64,000 nt of DNA from Emticicia oligotrophica DSM 17448. GTDB taxonomy: Bacteria > Bacteroidota > Bacteroidia > Cytophagales > Spirosomataceae. Shown here one piece after another: positions 62,802 through 64,000 of the stretch; position 1 is the first letter of the stretch; every line of letters starts with the position of its first letter. The stretch covers positions 2,232,001 through 2,296,000 of the forward strand of contig NC_018748.1 in NCBI RefSeq assembly GCF_000263195.1, in the 5' to 3' direction. The translations under genes and the position numbers were made by a program. The notes under the pieces are model-generated. The model did not search any database. It worked only from the letters and a program-made list of their open reading frames with translations, and had not been told where the DNA came from.

Positions 62802-63701
62802 TTAATTCATGCGATATTCATTGGGGGTAACTCCTACTTTTAGCTTAAAAAAACGAGTAAAATGCTGTGGATATTTAAACCCTAATTCGTAAGCAATTTC
62901 ACTGACAGATTTTGTTGTGTCAAAAATTCGTTCTTTAGCAATTTCGAGAAGTTTTAAATGGATAAATTCTAAGGCAGATTTGCCTGTTTCTTTCTTGATT
63001 AAATCTCCAAAATACTTTACTGAAATATTTAATTTTTCAGCACAATAAGCAACTGTTGGCAAACCTTCGATAGCTAATTTATCAGAATTGAAATAGTTGT
63101 CTAATAGGGTTTCAAATTTTTCAACCATACCTTTATTGGCTTGTTCTCTGACGATAAACTGGCGGTCATAAAAACGAATACAATAATTTAAGAATAGTTC
63201 AATCGTATTGGCAATAAGTTTTCTGCTGTACTTATCAATGGGGCGGTCAATTTCGGCTTGAATTTTCTCAAAACAATCCAGAACAAAAAATCGCTCTTTT
63301 TCCGAGATATGCAATGCCTCGTTTACATGGTACGAAAAGTAAGTATAGTCTTTCATGTTTTGCCCCAATGAAGTTCCTCGAATCAAATCGGGGTGAAAAA
63401 ATAAGACTATACCCGAAGGTTGATGCAAGCCCTTTTCATTTACCTCCTCAATTTCTACCACTTGACCAGGAGCAATAAAAACCAATGTGCCGCTTTGATA
63501 ATCATAGTAATTACGCCCATATTTCATGGCACTACATTTGGCATCTTTCAAGAAAATACTGTACAATTCAAAATGTACTTTCATCGCAGGACCAGCTCCA
63601 GATTTTGATAAATCTACAATCGTAACCAATGGATTACCCGTTTGAATGCCATTAAATTTATTGATTTCTTCAATATTTCCGAGTTTCATTATTTCTTTCA
63701 T
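62802..63701 (-). CDS. AraC-family regulator, copy 2
   Basis: A 299-residue regulator. The N-terminal cupin-like sensor includes YYDYQSGTLVFIAPGQVVEIEEVNEKGLHQPSGIVLFFHPDLI. The C-terminus has two HTH motifs (GLPTVAYCAEKLNISVKYFGDLIKKETGKSALEFIHLKLLEIAKERIFDTTKSVSEIAYELGFKYPQHFTRFFKLKVGVTPNEYRMN). It is divergent from the partial SnoaL-like gene at 63856 and so probably controls it; it converges on the xanthine-dehydrogenase-like gene. Start could be ATG 63701 or ATG 63689. Confidence 0.92.
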   Translation of the reverse strand: MKEIMKLGNIEEINKFNGIQTGNPLVTIVDLSKSGAGPAMKVHFELYSIFLKDAKCSAMKYGRNYYDYQSGTLVFIAPGQVVEIEEVNEKGLHQPSGIVLFFHPDLIRGTSLGQNMKDYTYFSYHVNEALHISEKERFFVLDCFEKIQAEIDRPIDKYSRKLIANTIELFLNYCIRFYDRQFIVREQANKGMVEKFETLLDNYFNSDKLAIEGLPTVAYCAEKLNISVKYFGDLIKKETGKSALEFIHLKLLEIAKERIFDTTKSVSEIAYELGFKYPQHFTRFFKLKVGVTPNEYRMN

Positions 63702-63855
63702 ATTGCTTTTTTTATGAAAACAAATTTACCTTCTTTCAGTCATATTAAGTGTTAGTTTCGGGAAAAGTGGTAGCAAAAACAGGAATTTGTATAAGAAAAG
63801 CCATGATAATATTCAGAATTTTGCATAAGAAATTTAAAACTAAATTCTCGGGAAA

Positions 63856-64000
63856 ATGAAAAAATATTTTTTATTACTTGTTCTTTCAAGCTTTTTAACA
63901 ATGACTTACGCTCAAAAAACAACCGAACAACGCCTGCAAGAAATAGAAGACCGTTTAGCTTTGAAAGCCTTAGTAGATGAGTTTTCTGTTTTAGCAGATA
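63856..64000 (+). CDS. Secreted SnoaL-like protein (3' end cut by window)
   Basis: The first 48 codons of a gene running off the window. A signal peptide (MKKYFLLLVLSSFLTMTYAQ) is followed by TTEQRLQEIEDRLALKALVDEFSVLAD, the usual first helix of SnoaL/NTF2-like proteins. A purine-rich GGGAAA stretch lies just before the ATG. It is divergent from the AraC regulator at 62802-63701, its likely regulator. The class beyond the NTF2-like fold cannot be told from this fragment. Confidence 0.7.
   Translation, partial: MKKYFLLLVLSSFLTMTYAQKTTEQRLQEIEDRLALKALVDEFSVLAD

Overview
The window looks like chromosomal DNA of a gliding-type Bacteroidota, most plausibly of the order Cytophagales. The evidence is a gldB gene, AT-rich intergenic DNA, -7 promoter elements of the TAnnTTTG type, weak Shine-Dalgarno signals, many secreted proteins with carboxypeptidase-regulatory or beta-barrel domains, and an ECF sigma factor beside a membrane-anchored beta-barrel protein. 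The genus cannot be fixed from the sequence alone. No rRNA, tRNA, CRISPR array, prophage or transposase was seen.

Layout. 1-15.4 kb is mostly housekeeping: hisH-hisA (hisA cut by the window edge), dgt, an MFS exporter, a helix-hairpin-helix/barrel protein, an N-acetylglucosamine-kinase-like protein, glnS, a LolA-like secreted protein, an ECF sigma/anti-sigma-like pair, a cytochrome c lipoprotein and a periplasmic GH65 enzyme. 15.4-22.8 kb is an accessory peptide-secretion locus: a C39-peptidase ABC exporter, a CPBP protease, an outer-membrane protein, a 74-residue double-glycine-leader peptide, an XRE regulator and an HlyD adaptor. 22.9-38 kb is again core-like: a PpiD-type foldase, gldB, an ABC exporter, a Fur-family regulator, an EamA transporter, a collagen-like lipoprotein, an Omp85-type protein, an acyl-CoA dehydrogenase, a molybdopterin oxidoreductase, a PepSY protein and a TSUP transporter. 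38.3-64 kb is a sugar and oxidoreductase region: GH127, two Nudix-type regulators each divergent from a target gene, ThuA-family proteins, an SDR, an MFS transporter, a GxxExxY cassette with inverted-repeat ends, a 1250-residue ThuA/sugar-dehydrogenase/PKD/cytochrome fusion, a gluconate-dehydrogenase-subunit-3/GMC pair, an esterase, a phytanoyl-CoA-dioxygenase-like protein, an exported Gfo/Idh/MocA protein, a xanthine-dehydrogenase-type large subunit and two AraC regulators.

The strongest candidate for an undescribed system is at 15.4-22.8 kb. Three perfect 26-bp repeats (17718-17743, 21134-21159, 22810-22835) lie in the same orientation just upstream of exactly the three genes needed to make and export a double-glycine peptide: exporter/protease, peptide and adaptor. 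Each repeat has TCATAA hexamers at its two ends, 20 bp apart, as expected of a regulator binding two sites on one DNA face. The two other structural genes of the locus (outer-membrane protein, CPBP protease) have no copy.

A second regulatory find is that the two paralogous Nudix-type regulators (40312-41037 and 56540-57256) each face a divergent gene across an intergenic region with the same architecture. Each has an inverted repeat of pattern TTnTCT-N7-AGAnAA, followed about 25 bp from its centre by an identical TACATTTG promoter element. This suggests paralogous repressor/operator modules controlling the sugar-oxidation genes.
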